Under the pieces are notes generated by a model that searched no databases, was not told the origin of the DNA, and saw only the letters and a list, made by a program, of their open reading frames with translations. Positions 12,526 to 23,600 of a stretch of DNA of 64,000 bases are shown here, one piece after another. The stretch's first letter is position 1. Each line of letters opens with the position of its first letter. The stretch is from Rhynchospora pubera. Its lineage: Eukaryota > Streptophyta > Magnoliopsida > Poales > Cyperaceae. The DNA lies in assembly GCA_028095005.1 (NCBI GenBank), contig CM051459.1:258712229-258776228 (forward strand), read 5' to 3'. The position numbers and the translations under genes are program-made.

Positions 12526-12660
12526 CTTTAGCCTGGAGGTAGTTCACGGAACTGCTTCCTTTCTTCTGGAATAGTCAGAGCAAGAGAAGCCAGAGGAGGA
12601 TAGAAATAAGAAAAGAGGAAGGATAGACACAGAGAAATGGGCCCCGCGGCCCCGCCTAGA
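12526..12660 (-). promoter_or_regulatory. Probable first (5' UTR) exon of the pyroglutamyl-peptidase gene
   Basis: On the minus strand a good donor (AAAG|GTGAAT) sits at 12525-12524, and a matching acceptor after a T-rich tract (TTATGCAG) lies near 11433, just before the start codon. Other AG sites between them allow different exon choices. The transcription start is not visible; the upper limit is a guess. Confidence 0.4.
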
Positions 12661-12690
12661 AAGAATCAAAGGTCGTATAAGCAATCAAAA

Positions 12691-12752
12691 AGAGAGAGAG
12701 AGAGAGAGAGAGAGGATAGAGATGTCAGATGGACAGAGAGAGAGAGAGAGGA
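12691..12752. repeat. (GA)n tracts
   Basis: Two GA dinucleotide runs separated by a short unique stretch, just upstream of the inferred promoter of the pyroglutamyl-peptidase gene. Confidence 0.9.
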
Positions 12753-12912
12753 GTGGAAGTATGCCACATAGTCAAATTGTCTTCTTCCGTGTTATTCCTG
12801 CCTGCCTTTCCCCCTTTTTCCGGGTCATTTTGCAAAAATCCGCAATTGTTTTTCTTGGGAAACACCCATGTTTTTCGGTAATTGCATTACCGATGCAACG
12901 TTTTCTGTCAGT

Positions 12913-12921
12913 AATAAGTAC
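12913..12921. repeat. 9-bp target site duplication, left
   Basis: AATAAGTAC directly before the left TIR; the same nine bases follow the right TIR at 19568-19576. Confidence 0.95.
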
Positions 12922-13216
12922 CCGAAATTAATTAATATAAAAATTTATACACAAAAAATTTTAATATACAGAATTATTTATTTTTTTTTTTAATAAGAAG
13001 AAAGTTCCAACGCGTTTCAGAAGCGAGCATTCGAATTCCCCTCCGTACGCGTTTATAAAACGCGCTCCAGCCCTCCGAACGCGTTTTATAAACGCGTACG
13101 AGGGAGAGATAAGTTCGCCCCTTCAGTTACGCCTTTTGAGGAGCTGACACCTTCGTACGCGTTTATAAAACGCGTTCGGAGCCCTGGAGCGCGTTTTATA
13201 AACGCGTAGGAAGGTG
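12922..13216 (+). repeat. Left TIR with four palindromic CGCG motifs
   Basis: Four copies of a near-palindrome of the form ACGCGTTTATAAAACGCG lie near 13047, 13079, 13157 and 13189, in alternating orientation, so they form two nested pairs. Each holds a TATAAA-like core. They could be transposase-binding sites, promoter parts or both. Confidence 0.9.
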
Positions 13217-13276
13217 GTAATTTTTCGAAAACCAGTTCTGACCGTTTTTTTTTGTTTCTTCGTCGCTTCAGTCAGT

Positions 13277-13460
13277 CCAGAGAAAGAGAAAAAGAAAAAA
13301 AGAGAGAAGAGAAGAGAAGGGAGAAGAGAAGAGAAGGGAGAAGAGAAGGAAGAAGAGAGAAGAGAAGGGAGAAGAGAGAAGAGAAGGGAGAAGAGAGAAG
13401 AGAAGGAAGTTGCGGCCGGAGAAAGAGAGAAGAGAAGGGAGAAAAGAGGTTGCCGTGCGA
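13277..13460 (+). repeat. GAGAAG purine-rich tract in the 5' leader
   Basis: Imperfect repeats of GAGAAGAGAAGGGA just inside the left TIR, probably within the first untranslated exon of the mobile domain gene. Long open frames through it on both strands are compositional artefacts. Confidence 0.8.
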
Positions 13461-13502
13461 AGGTGGTTGCCGTGCGAAGAGAAGAAGAGTTCGAAAGACA
13501 AG

Positions 13503-14163
13503 GTACGCCGATATCGAGGTTTTGATTTTGCATTTACTGAAAATTATGGATATTATTGAAATTGTGGAAATTAGTGGATTATTATTGTGGATTATTATTG
13601 AAATTTGTATGGAAATTGTGGAAATTGTATGGATGATTATGGAAATTTTGGAAATTGTGGAAAATTGTTATGGAAATTATTGAAATTGTATGGATGATTA
13701 TGGAAATTGTGCATTTACCTATTTGTATGGATTATTATGGAAATTGTGGAAATTGTGGAAATTTGTATGGAAATTTGTATGGAATTTGTATGGAAATTGG
13801 ACATTTTAATAAAGTGAGTACACAATTTTAGTAACATAAATTGTATGGAATTATTGGAAATATTATTGGACATTTTAGTAAAATGTTCATGGAATTTTTA
13901 CGGAATTTAGTGGAATTTGTATGGAAATTGTGTAGGAATTTATTATCAAATTACTGTAATTCGTATGCAAATTGAATGGAAATTAGTCGAAATTTTAGTA
14001 AATTGTATGGAATTAGTGGAAATTGTATGCAAAAGTAATTATTGTAAAAATGTCAATTATATAGAAAAAAAATTTTGGTTTTGTTCGTTTTTTGTCCAAT
14101 TAGCTAAAAAATTATTATATTAATTTTTGTTTTAAATTGTTGTTCTTATATTATTTGAATCAG
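13503..14163 (+). repeat. 5' UTR intron filled with a TATGGAAATTGTGGAAATT minisatellite
   Basis: The donor is GACAAG|GTACGC at 13503 and the acceptor is GAATCAG at 14163, directly before the start codon. Between about 13540 and 14030 the sequence is mainly variants of ATGGAAATTGTGGAAATT and ATGGATTATT with a drifting period. Confidence 0.7.
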
Positions 14164-17100
14164 ATGAGTTCAGCAGAAGATGAGGCTGGTCCTTCTGGTG
14201 CTTCACCACCTCCCACCGAAGCACCCCCCACCGAAGCAGCCTCCACCCAGCGGCCAAAAAGACGTAGGCGTCGCGCAGCCCGTCCGAGCGCGCAAAATGT
14301 CATTCCACCTGTGCAACCGGCCAACGCAGAAAACCAACAGGTTTTGTTCGTTACGGATAACGACCATCTCGTTGGTTTGTCTTTTGAGGAGGTAATATAT
14401 TTTTTTATGTTAATTTATATTTTTTTGATTTAATAATTTAGATTTCTTAATAGACTTATAAATTGTATATTAAATGTTTATTATAATTTGTACTAAAAAA
14501 TTAATCGAAAATGCTTATTATAAATTGTATTATAAATTGTATTTATTTTAAATGCTTGTAAATACTTAAAAATTGTATTAAAAATTGCAGCGTGAAAAAC
14601 ATTTGGAGTTGAGATCGCACAAGCGAACAATTAAGGTGGACGAACGGATTGAGGGAAGGCTGATCAAACTGGGGCTCAGTCACATTATGAAGGTGAAGCA
14701 TGTCAACATCGACATGCCATTACTGAAGGCAATGGTGGAGTTTTGGCGTCCAGAGACGCATACTTTCCATTTTCCCGTTGGAGAGATGACCGTTACTCTA
14801 CAGGTAATTTATTTAAACTTGATATTATTTTTTTTTAATATAATTTTCGTATTAATTATCACAATTAATTCTAACATATAATTTTCGTATTAATTTTCAC
14901 AATTAATTCTAACATTAATTTAAACTTTATATTTAAAATTCAAATTTGAATATTAATTTTCATAATATTAAATGTTATATTTTCGTAATATTAACGTATT
15001 TTGTAATTGTTACCAGGATGTTGCCTTCTTATATGGTTTGCGCTCGACTGGCATTCCAGTTAGATCGAATACGAGAGGGCCCTGGGAGGAAAAGATTCGT
15101 GCAAATCTTTATCCTCATGAAGATTTGGGAGAGTGGCACCGAGAAAGGAGTAGCAGGGAGTAAGTGAAAAAAATACGAATGCAATATTGATTTTGCATAT
15201 TCAATATATGCATTGCTTACTTGTATTGATTATTCTAAATTTGTACAATGCAGGGGCAATGTTGTTGTGGGCAACAACATCAAGTTGAAATGGTTGCGGC
15301 AAAATTGCGGGGTGGCGCCAGCGGCAGATGCTCCTGGTGAGGAGTTAGACCGATATACGCGTGCAGTGGCTCTAGAGCTATTTGGGACGTTGATGTTTCC
15401 CGATATTTCTCAGAATTCCGTCCCAGCATACTTTTTAGAGCTCGTATCGGTATAATTTTCTTAACTTAAATAATTTTTTTTTTCTTTACGAAAATAGTAC
15501 AATTCAATTAGTATTTGTTAACACATAATACTTTTGTTAATACACTGAAATGTTGAAATTATTTTGAATGTTGCAATTTAATTTTGTTATTTTCAATGTT
15601 GAAATTTTTTTTTTTTCAATGCGTTGTTTAATTTAAATGCAGGGCAATTTGAATGAAGTTCCGGACTTCAATTGGGGAGGTGCCACGCTTGCTTGTCTAT
15701 ATCGTGCTTTGGACCGTGCCTCCATGCGTTTCAAGGTTGTGACGGGACCTTGGATGCTACTATTGTTTTGGGCATGGTCATACCTTCCTGTTTGTCGCCC
15801 AGAGGTTGCTCCTATCGGTGGATTAGGACAGCCTGACCTAGATTCATGTGTGCCGTATGGCAGGTAATAACTTATAATAATTTTTCAATAATATTATGCA
15901 AATTACAACACATCAATCCTAACCTTCAAAATTTTCAGGAAATGGGGCGAAGCTCGGTCTTTCTCACGGAGCCAGCACCGCGGGGCAGTGGAGAACGCAC
16001 GGGACTACCTAGCCGTGTTGAACGTTGAAGACGTCAACTGGTTTCCGTACGTACTCGACAGAGCTCTTATGCCACGGGTAGCACAGCAGGGTTCCATAGC
16101 GGAGCATGTTCGGTTGCCGCTCATTTTCTACCACATTGTTGCCTACTACTACCCCGACCGTTGTAGGCATCAGTTTGGGCTGTACCAGTTTACTCCTCCT
16201 CCACTACCTGTGGTACGTTTGCTATATTTTTCTGATTTATCATACGATCAACTTCAATTTAATTAGAGTAAAGAACTAACTTGTGTATTTTAACAGAGTT
16301 GGGACGTGACGCACAACCTGCTGGGTTTCCAGCACGGTACCTATCGAGATCGTCCAGATTTTGCTACTATTTTTGCGAGTGCATATGCTGAGTGGACTGA
16401 CGAGGCATTACAGACACGCCAGCTGGAGACTCGATCCTGGACTAATACTGATACGCTTCGGTACTTCCGATGGTTTTGGCGATACGGTGCCTCCGAGAGA
16501 CCCACGCCACGAGAGGATGCCGAGGCACGTCTCCAGCGCACTCAGCAGCTGCCTCTTGCTCAGAGGCAGTACACAAACATGGGGTCCAGACTTCGCAATA
16601 CGGTACATCTTAATTTTTTAAATATGGAAATGTATGATTGGTAAATGGAATTGTGCAATATGTCATTATTCTCGTAAATTGCAGGGCAACTCTGCGCTGA
16701 AGAATGCACTTCATGCATTGGGACTGGTTGTGAAGAAGGGGTGCAGAAGGGTGGGAAAGGCAATTCTCGCCAACTGTCGTTCGCAGTTGCATGATGCTTC
16801 CATCCCTCTGAGGTAATTTTAAATAATTTAATTTTTTATTGCGTTTTTTGCATTTTCAATTCAATAATTTAAAAATTACAGGTTGGAGGATTTGTTGGAG
16901 CAGCGAGGACTTCCAACAAATATTGAGGACATACCAGATTCTGGGGACGAGTCTTCTTCTGCACGTCCGACTGTACCCACAGACCTTCAGGCGGAGGATC
17001 TGATGCATGCGGTTAGTATTCGTTTATATGCAAGTTTCAATTTTAGATACTAATTTATTTATATTCACATTGTTTTTTTTAATATTATAGGATGGTCGAC

Positions 17101-17678
17101 TGAATACCGGGCGATTAGATGATATTTTAGGACCACGCACGTTCTTTCCTACTCAGTTTCCATCCTCAGGTCCTACTCCATCCATGCATAGTGCATCAGC
17201 ATCGACCTCGCAGTTTGCTGGCATTTCTCAGGATCCCATTGGCATTTTCCAGCCTCATGATCCTCCACCGTACTCCTTTGCACCATTTGGTATGCCTTCC
17301 TCTTTTCCTGCATTTACTGTTCCCCCATTTACTGTACCGTCAGTGCCTACGCCTTCTTCTATTCCATCATTTGGCACTCCGTCTGGTAGTATGGGAGGGA
17401 CAGACTCGTTCAGCACATTGCTACGGACGGCCGGAGATGAGGAGGGTGATTATGTCCCTATAGCGACTCCTCAGGAGGCTGGGCAGCCTGTTGAGTTTGG
17501 GCCCATACAGCAGGAGGCTCAGCAGGACCAGCAGGAGGACCTCCAGGAGGAGGACGATGGGGATACAGAGTCCACTGACTCAGGAGACGTTACTGCCCCG
17601 GCTGGACGAGATAGGCGTGCAGTGAAGGTGATTGACAGATTTTCACCTTCGGGACCTAGGAGGAGGCGGCGGCATTAG
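14164..17678 (+). CDS. Plant mobile domain (PMD / MAIN-like) protein, ten exons
   Basis: Coding exons are 14164-14391, 14591-14803, 15017-15159, 15254-15449, 15643-15863, 15939-16212, 16297-16602, 16685-16812, 16882-17011 and 17091-17678. All have GT-AG borders and join in frame, giving 808 residues. Residues 1-75 are Pro/Ala-rich with a basic patch (RPKRRRRRAARP). Residues about 110-545 match the plant mobile domain, with FWRPETHTFHFP near 127, GEMTVTLQDV near 140, NWGGATLACLYRALDRAS near 270 and GPWMLLLFWAWSYLP shortly after. The tail (614-808) is rich in Pro, Ser, Thr and acidic residues and ends in a run of Arg. The family includes host proteins MAIN and MAIL1, which act in silencing and genome stability, and many transposon-borne relatives. 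This copy belongs to the Mutator-like element around it. There is no stop or frameshift, so it is probably functional; its job in the element is unknown. Confidence 0.9.
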
Positions 17679-17689
17679 TTATGATGATG

Positions 17690-17910
17690 GACTGATTTTA
17701 TTGCTGATTATGACAGTTTTTTTTTATGGACTTGTGTATTACTGATGTTGATTTTATTTTTCGTTTATGGACTTGTGATTGCCTTGTGTATTACTGATGT
17801 TGATTGACTATTTTTCGTTTATGACTTGTGATTGACTTGTGTATTTATTGGATTGTTTATTATGACTTGTGATGATTGACTTGTGTATTATTATGACTTG
17901 AAAATTCGGA
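17690..17910 (+). repeat. GACTTGTGATTGACTTGTGT repeats in the 3' flank
   Basis: Just after the stop codon, variants of TTATGGACTTGTGATTGACT and TTGTGTATTACTGATG recur four or five times. This is the likely 3' UTR and polyadenylation region of the mobile domain gene. Confidence 0.7.
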
Positions 17911-18157
17911 GTGCAAAGCACTACTTGAAACGTAAACGTTTATGTATTGAAACGCCAATAAATGAAATACTCCAAACAACAACTTTTATCCATTAAACGT
18001 CAACACATTAAAACCACAACTTTTAGTGCAAAGCACTACAAAAAATAGAGGAAATAAAAGACAACCATAAAAATAAAACATTGCATTAACAATTCCAACT
18101 AAATTACATTAACAACCATAATAATAAAACACATAAATATTACAATGATATAAATAT

Positions 18158-19108
18158 TTAGAGATTTTGACTATCTACATGTTGTAGAATTTCATCCCAC
18201 CATGGTTGCTCATCTTCATCATTCGGTTGTTGTTGATTACTCGCACCAGTGTTGTCAGCGAACTGAGCGACTTCGTTCCAAAAAGCAGCATCATCTTCTT
18301 GTTGATTACTCGGAACACTGTTGTCAACGAATTGAGCGGCTTCGTTCCAAAAAGCCGCTTCGGTTTCTTCTTTTTCTATCTCTGCCATTCGGCTTGCCGC
18401 AATTTGTCGAAGTTCATCCCTCTTATTCATTTCTCTCAATTTTTGCTCTGATTTTTTGAGCCTTTTTTTCCTTGCCTCTTCTTCCCTAATTTTTTGTTTA
18501 CGATCCATTTCTTCATTTCTTTCTTTAATAATCCTCTGCGTCTCTATGTCCCGAGCTCTTTGTTCATTCTCGTCGTGACGTTTGTGCTCATGGTAGTGGT
18601 CACGCAATATGTTTTCTTTGTAATTGAAAACTTGAGCACACCTTGTACAGGTCACTGTGTGGTCTCCATTAAAGTTGTATATTTTCTCGTAAACAGTCCA
18701 GTGAGTTGGTTCAGACGAGAGGTAGGGTTTCGGTTGTTGTTGGGGGATGGGTTGAGGTTCTGTGTAATATTTTTTGTACCAGTCATATCGCCTTTGTCGG
18801 TTCAGATTCTTTTCGTGTTCCCGCCATCGCCGCTCCTGGTACTCCTTCTGTTCTCTTTCCGGCCCACCATTAATGTGCCATTGGTAGTGTATTTTTAACT
18901 CGAGCACGTCTCCCTCTTCAGTCGTGTCTTCATGGATGTTGTATTTCAAAGTGCGATAACAAGAGCGACAAATTGCCTCGTATTCTCCGTTTTCTGGTTG
19001 ATTTCTATTGGCAGGGTAATGGTAGAAAGTTGGCCAATACTCAATGCGGGTTGCTCTTCGATAGTCTGGAACATCATTATTTGAGTTAGAGCTATTTCCT
19101 TTGTCCAT
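18158..19108 (-). CDS. Two BED-like zinc fingers, coiled coil and acidic WxE repeats; element-borne
   Basis: A single-exon frame of 316 residues. Two zinc-finger-like units can be seen: Cys47, Cys50, His74, His78 and Cys154, Cys157, His171, His175. Each follows aromatic residues (EYWPTFYHY; THWTVYEKIYNF), which recalls BED fingers, the DNA-binding type common in transposon proteins. Residues about 175-255 are highly charged, as in a long helix or coiled coil. Near the C-terminus the unit AAFWNEAAQFVDN recurs as AAFWNEVAQFADN and, weakly, PWWDEILQHVDS. The gene starts about 180 bp inside the right TIR and converges on the mobile domain gene. A DNA-binding partner that recognises the TIR motifs is a reasonable inference. 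I do not recognise a named family. The long clean frame with domain structure argues for a real gene. Confidence 0.75.
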   Translation of the reverse strand: MDKGNSSNSNNDVPDYRRATRIEYWPTFYHYPANRNQPENGEYEAICRSCYRTLKYNIHEDTTEEGDVLELKIHYQWHINGGPEREQKEYQERRWREHEKNLNRQRRYDWYKKYYTEPQPIPQQQPKPYLSSEPTHWTVYEKIYNFNGDHTVTCTRCAQVFNYKENILRDHYHEHKRHDENEQRARDIETQRIIKERNEEMDRKQKIREEEARKKRLKKSEQKLREMNKRDELRQIAASRMAEIEKEETEAAFWNEAAQFVDNSVPSNQQEDDAAFWNEVAQFADNTGASNQQQPNDEDEQPWWDEILQHVDSQNL

Positions 19109-19286
19109 TGTACTGAAGGTTTTAACAAGAAGGAGGTAGTGGGGTGCATTCTAATTCAACAATGACTGCTTTTATAAATAATTTCAGCAGTTCAAAAATG
19201 ACATTGTAAAATCAAATCTTGTCATGTCTTTTGCAGTCTTTATCAGAGCATGCTTGTACTTTTTTCCCTAAAAATTAAATAATATA

Positions 19287-19567
19287 CCTTCGAACGCGTT
19301 TTATAAACGCGCTCCAACCCTCCCAACGCGTTTTATAAACGCGTACGAAGCTCTGACAAACGAGAGGAAAGTGGACAGCATCTCCCCTTCGTACGCGTTT
19401 ATAAAACGCGTTCGGATGGTTGGAGCGCGTTTTATAAACGCGTACGGAGGGAATTCAAATACTCGCTTCTGAAACGCGTTCGAACTTTCTTCTTATTAAA
19501 AAAAAATTAAAATAATTCTGTATATTAAAATTTTTTGGGTCGAAATTTTTATATTAATTAATTTCGG
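19287..19567 (-). repeat. Right TIR with four palindromic CGCG motifs
   Basis: Inverted copy of the left TIR. Palindromes lie near 19294, 19326, 19393 and 19425. It probably contains the promoter of the minus-strand BED-finger gene. Confidence 0.9.
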
Positions 19568-19576
19568 AATAAGTAC
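19568..19576. repeat. 9-bp target site duplication, right
   Basis: AATAAGTAC, identical to 12913-12921. Confidence 0.95.
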
Positions 19577-20672
19577 TGTCTGTAAGTCTGTGTCTCTGTA
19601 ATAAGTTCGGATATTAAAAGTTCTGACTAGTGAGGATTTATATTGAACCAAGACAATCTAACTAGTAAGGGTTTTCTCATATGCTTATGCTACGATCAAA
19701 ATGAAGTTTACACGGGATTTTATTTTATTTTAATTGAATTGATTTTATAAGATTTCGTTGAATCTAATTATATGAAAATTTTAATTAAATGATACCAAAA
19801 TTTATTTTCCAATGAAATGAAATCTCACATTAAAAAAATATTGATTTTGATCAGGGCCATAAAGAGAATAATAGATGACTAGTAAGGAAGTATTATTGAA
19901 CAAGTATAATTTATTACTACGCCCATGTACTAGTGACTAGTCATATGCTTGATACTGTGATAATACATCTACTAAAAGTCTAAAACTAATACATGTGATA
20001 TAAAAAAAATTGTTAAAAATTTGCCTACAGTTATAATCACAAAGACAACAGTACATGTAGTGAGTTGTGGGCTTGTGGCGGTCGTAAAGAGAGAGAAATA
20101 ACAAATTGGACATCAGACAGCTTATAGTCAAGTAAAACAGTAACATGCAAAATAGCAAATAGTTACGTGCAGTCAGCCAGTCATATACAAGTCGAACAGA
20201 TGTGTACAGAATTATTGATCTTGTCGGGGGAAGTAATCAATTTGAGTAATGATAGTAGGGTTAGAATTACTCAATCCATGGCAAATAAATGATATTTTGT
20301 ACATAATGTATGATTCAAAATTGTATGAAACATAATTTCTTACATTATGGGACTGTAGACATAAAAATCAATAATGAACTGATTGACCGATTTGTAAATG
20401 ATGTTTACAACACATATCAGCATTAAAAAAAGACTTTTAATGACTTCGGGACTATATATTGAATAAAATATAAAATTGGTTTGGTAATTTCAAGCCAAGG
20501 TGACACGCAGAGTTATTTGAACAAAATCTTGTAAGGCCTCATATTTTCTTTTGGAAATTGCTAGCACATCTTTAAAAAATCAGCAGGAGAATTTATAAAA
20601 AAAAATGGGTACCTTTTTTTTTGTTTCTTTTAAGTGATCACTAAGCTTTGCCTCATATAATAGATCATTCAA
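19577..20672. other. Intergenic, no gene seen
   Basis: AT-rich DNA. A motif like GACTAGTAAGG...CATATGCTT recurs near 19625-19690 and 19874-19950, suggesting an old diverged repeat without clear ends. Confidence 0.4.
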
Positions 20673-20681
20673 CCCAATATT

Positions 20682-23600
20682 GGGAAAATTAGACATATAC
20701 TCCTCAAATCATAGTTAATTGGAAATATCCCCTCTAATCTTCGTATTTGGAAATATTACCCTCCAAACATAATTCCTATTGATATTTACCCATGTGTTAT
20801 CTTTTAAATTATGAAAAAATCTTTTTTAAAATTTAAGACCAAAATACCCTCAGAGATTCATCTCCCCCGTTAATTCTTACTTTGTTTAATCAAATAGAAA
20901 TATACGATACCAAATTTTATGTTTCCTCTTTTGAACATTTTCGTCTTAGGCCATTGTGATAAGAAAACATTTATTTCTCCTTAAATATTGCTAGAGACTG
21001 CTTCTGTGACACCCCGTCGAATACTGTAACTAGACAACACACGACAGAGTGCCCGCCGCGGATGCCTGCTGCACCCGCAAGGCTTACTAATGCTTAGTTT
21101 ATAATTTATTGTTGATTAAACACAATTAGGCTACAAGTCAATTATAAATTTATACTTAATTACTTAAATATAAAGTAAATCCTATAAAGGTCTGGTATAC
21201 TTAGGTTACTAGCCACAATATCCAATGGTCCGCTACTCGTCTTGCTGTCCAGCACTTGCTCTGAAACCTGGAACCCACAACCAATAGTGGAAAACAATGC
21301 AAAAAGCACGGAATGAGATAAATAAAATTTATCTCAGTACGGTATTCAGTTCCAGCCACTTGAGTTTTGATTATCATGTGTTGGAACTAAATACAAGACT
21401 GAGTCAAATAAATTCCAAATCAAATTTCTATTTCATTTTATTTCAAATAACATTAAAACTAGACTTTCGATCAAGCAATGCAATTAGACAAATAAATTCA
21501 GTATTATTCAAAATCAATTTTCCTTTCTTGAAATTCAAAATATGACAATTAGCATTTCAATTACTTCAACAAATAATTAATAACATGTAATAACTAACGT
21601 GCAAATTAAAAGCAACCCTTACAACTTATTTCCAATAGGAATAGCAAGGTCAAATCAATTCAATCAATGCAATATGAAATGTGAGCTCGGCATCAATTCC
21701 ATAACAATTCAAATATCAATTTATAGCAAAAGCCGACTCATTTGGTTGGGCAATTACCTAATATGCAAGTCTGGTTTATCACAAGTCAATCATTTCAGTC
21801 ATTTCCTTCAGATACCGCGAACCACCCTATAGATGGATGCCAACGGCCAATTCAATTCATACATAATTCAATCAATTAAATCATCAAAATGTACAAGCAA
21901 GCTGGGAACACTCACACTCCGGTCCATTCCAGACTAGACCTACTGAGTCCCGGTACATAAGCGCTTATTACACGGTGCTTGGTAGGATGGGTCATGACTC
22001 CACCTCCAAACATTACGAGTGTCTATCTCAACCACACAAGCTGTACTTACCTCAATCAAATCACATTTCAATCGGATGCCATTCAATATGTCACTTTCCA
22101 ACATTTCAATCGGATACCATTCAATATGCCACTTTCCAATCATGCATCAATATACAATTTCACAAAATGATCTCATGAACAAAATTCCAATTATGAATTC
22201 AGAATGCATAATGATAATAATAACAATAATAATAATAAGCACAATCAAAACTTATGTCACATATAATTAAAACTCAAGTGAAATCCGTACCTCATAAATA
22301 AAATGCAGCAGTAAAAAGCAGGACATGGCAATCCTATTAACTCTTATTCGTATTGGCTATCCTCGGTTTCGATACTCGACCGTCCGACTCTAATTGAAAT
22401 AGTTTACTTATAAGTTCTAATAACAACTTGGATAATAAAAAAATTTAGTTCAAACAATAAAACAACCAATGAGATATTCCATATGAGTGACATGTTTTAA
22501 AATGACAACTATACTTAATTGTTGTACTATTGAATTTGGTTTCAATGTCTGAACATTGAGCATGTTAGACAAGTACTTAGTCTTAGACATTTTAGTTCCC
22601 TGTATAAACATGCAATCCTTCAGTACCAACATGGTACCAAGTGTTAGCATACCTCATTAAACCCTGTTTTGACCACATATTAAAACAGAAAAATAAGAGA
22701 TAGATATTATGCACTATAATTATCATAGCTTAGGGTGTAGGTCAGTTGGGTTATTTAACCATTACTCTCCTATGCAATACACAACATCACCCAAGAATTA
22801 ACTACAGAAGTAAAATGAATGATTTCAAAGACTAGACAGTGGTTAAACAATGCTAGAAATCAGTACACAACGGTAAAACAACAGTGCTGGACCATTTCTG
22901 GTACAACAAGTGAAGAGTACTTTTTGACAATTTACAAAATCATTTTTAATTCATGAACGGCTGAACGGAATCAAATAAAAATTTAACTGTAGATGAAACA
23001 TGATAGGACGCATCTCCTGTAAAAATTTCATAATGTTTGGACATACAGAATGATTAAAATGAATTTTCGAAATTAGACAGAATCAGGTTTCAGAAAATCT
23101 GTTCCAGCAAATCGTGCCAGCAAATACGTCTGAAAGTTTATGCTTTGAAACCCTTCAAATAAATCTCTAAAAATTTTGTAAAAATTACAGAAGCTGTCTC
23201 CAGATGTCTATTTTCAGATATAAAAGTTTGAAGTCTCAACTGCAAACACAGAATAATTGAAAAATCAAAAACCGCATTGAGGTCTGTCTGTTCCAGAAAA
23301 CTGATTTCTAAAACTTTCCCAGATTTCAAAAATCTTGTAAAAATACCAACTCAACTCAGAAAAAATCATATTAGGTACCAAAATTTTCGTCTTGAAGTCT
23401 AGTTTCATGAAAGATAATTCTCATGTCCAAATTCGAAGCAGAATAAGAGCAGTTACTTAAAAACTGAAGCAAGATCACAGTGGTATGTAAAATTATAAAT
23501 GTACTTATTCAATTTGACCCTTCAACAAAAATACCCAATATTAAACAGAGAGAAGCCACAACACAAACAACTTTAATTCTAATAGCACACAGCAGATACA

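Larger units (their letters stand above)
12922..19567. mobile_element. Mutator-like element carrying a plant mobile domain gene and a BED-finger gene
   Basis: This 6646-bp element has long TIRs (12922-13216 and 19287-19567) that start CCGAAATTAATTAATATAAA and are nearly the same by eye over their outer 190 bases. A perfect 9-bp target duplication flanks it. Length of TIR plus 9-bp duplication is the Mutator signature. Two genes face each other: the mobile domain gene (+) and the BED-finger gene (-), each transcribed inward from its own TIR. That layout matches maize MuDR, with mudrA and mudrB convergent. No MURA-type transposase is seen, so either another element moves it or one of its proteins has an unknown role. 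Intact frames, well-matched TIRs and a perfect duplication point to a recent insertion. Confidence 0.9.

Noticed and set aside
13214..13683. Long open frames on both strands through the GAGAAG tract
   Set aside because: They are made of Glu/Lys/Arg or Ser/Leu/Phe repeats from a purine-rich tract, occur in several frames at once and lie before a good donor site, so they are leader sequence.
18202..18898. Open frames on the plus strand opposite the BED-finger gene
   Set aside because: They are shadows of the 316-residue minus-strand frame, which alone has zinc-finger spacing and repeats.
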